A DNA stretch of 5,708 bases from assembly GCA_017631705.1 (NCBI GenBank), contig JAGBSU010000048.1, positions 1 to 5,708 of the forward strand, in the 5' to 3' direction. The DNA comes from Clostridia bacterium (lineage in GTDB: Bacteria; Bacillota; Clostridia; Oscillospirales; Acutalibacteraceae). Position 1 is the stretch's first letter. Each line of letters starts with the position of its first letter. Under the pieces are notes generated by a model, which did not search any database, had not been told where the DNA came from, and was given only the letters and a program-made list of their open reading frames with translations. The position numbers and the translations under genes are program-made. This document shows positions 5,187 to 5,708 of this stretch, piece by piece.

Positions 5187-5708
5187 GTGAAAAACATTGA
5201 TTGGCAAAAAGTAAAAGAAACCATGGCAAAGTGGAAAGAAACCGCCGCCGTGTGGTGGGAATATTCCTATCGTTTTTGTTACATTGTCGGCGTTCGCTCC
5301 ATGCGGTGTCTCAAAACGGCAAAACGATTCACGCGGTTATTGTGGATACCGGTTTGGCGCGGCATTTATCGCGCGGCAGATATCCTTTTACTGCGGTATC
5401 TCCGTGCAGGTGTAGGGGAAATCCGCCATTTATGGCGCGAAATCCGCGGCATCAAAAAAGGTGAAACATCAGCCTTTTTGCGTAGCCGTCTTTTCCGCTT
5501 GGTACAATTGCCGGTTCTGGCAGTAAAACGGCACCGCAAATTATTTATAACAGCAGGCAATACCGCATTACCGATAGTGGCTTTGTTGCTGTTACTTGCC
5601 AATTTACGCTTTTGGAATACGGCGGAATACGCTTTGGCGTTGGAATATGAAGGGAACGCAATCGGCTATATTGCCGACGAAAACGTGTATACCGGTGCGG
5701 CGAATTTG
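5187..5708 (+). CDS. Membrane-anchored envelope protein, N-terminal part (possible G5/M23 peptidase type), runs off the right edge
   Basis: A 174-codon open frame from GTG to the window end with no stop. Residues 1-117 are strongly basic and rich in Arg, Trp and Tyr, with short amphipathic stretches (for example around LLWIPVWRGIYRAADILLLRYLRAG, 51-75, given as positions of hydrophobic clusters); this part should be cytoplasmic. A single clear membrane segment follows at ~119-140 (LPIVALLLLLANL core at 128-140). Outside it begins ALALEYEGNAIGYIADENVY at 149-168, which resembles the first extracytoplasmic repeat of clostridial proteins that carry LysM, G5 and M23 peptidase domains; that is recollection, and the decisive domains would lie beyond the edge. 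Alternative: an unrelated membrane-anchored envelope protein. It has its own promoter and a good ribosome binding site, and lies 35 bases after the pseudouridine synthase gene. Confidence 0.78.
   Translation, partial: MKNIDWQKVKETMAKWKETAAVWWEYSYRFCYIVGVRSMRCLKTAKRFTRLLWIPVWRGIYRAADILLLRYLRAGVGEIRHLWREIRGIKKGETSAFLRSRLFRLVQLPVLAVKRHRKLFITAGNTALPIVALLLLLANLRFWNTAEYALALEYEGNAIGYIADENVYTGAANL

Noticed and set aside
5201..5464. 87-codon plus-strand frame overlapping the right-hand gene
   Set aside because: Out of frame with the GTG-started gene that remains open to the window edge; no ribosome binding site at its own start.
5366..5602. 78-codon minus-strand open frame opposite the right-hand gene
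   Set aside because: Arg/Lys-rich shadow of the plus-strand frame, which has a promoter, ribosome binding site and a membrane segment.

Overview
This window looks like ordinary chromosomal DNA from a low-to-moderate GC Gram-positive bacterium, most likely class Clostridia (Oscillospirales/Ruminococcaceae-like). The basis is inference from several things: strong GGAGG-type ribosome binding sites, sigma-A promoters with 17-base spacers, a metG-tatD gene pair of the kind common in Clostridia, a methionyl-tRNA synthetase with HIGN and a four-cysteine zinc knuckle, and a GntR (YtrA-like) regulator fused in an operon to an ABC ATPase. I cannot name the species from the sequence alone. I see no tRNA, rRNA, CRISPR array, insertion sequence or phage gene.

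Layout, left to right. Positions 1-1385 hold a minus-strand cassette that reads right to left: a promoter and a perfect 12-bp inverted-repeat operator, a small GntR-family repressor, an ABC-transporter ATPase whose start overlaps the repressor stop (ATGA), and the first four codons of a further gene that leaves the window, most likely the membrane subunit. Positions 1394-4181 hold a second minus-strand unit: a promoter, metG (methionyl-tRNA synthetase), tatD (metal-dependent DNase) 10 bases later, and an intrinsic terminator whose hairpin includes the last codons and stop of tatD. The next promoter (for the GntR cassette) begins only a few bases beyond that terminator. From 4200 to the right edge the plus strand carries an RluA-family pseudouridine synthase and, from a GTG start at 5187, the beginning of a membrane-anchored protein that resembles the N-terminus of clostridial envelope proteins (possibly G5/M23 peptidase type).

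The gene functions are mostly housekeeping (translation, RNA modification, DNA turnover) plus an autoregulated transporter cassette that probably responds to envelope or antibiotic stress. The main interest lies in the regulatory layout: the operator abutting the -10 of the GntR cassette, back-to-back metG/rluA promoters, two near-identical TTGCAA-17-TATAAT promoters flanking rluA (the second buried in its last codons), and a terminator buried in the end of tatD. I found no convincing new biological system. All gaps between genes are shorter than 130 bases and are accounted for by these signals.
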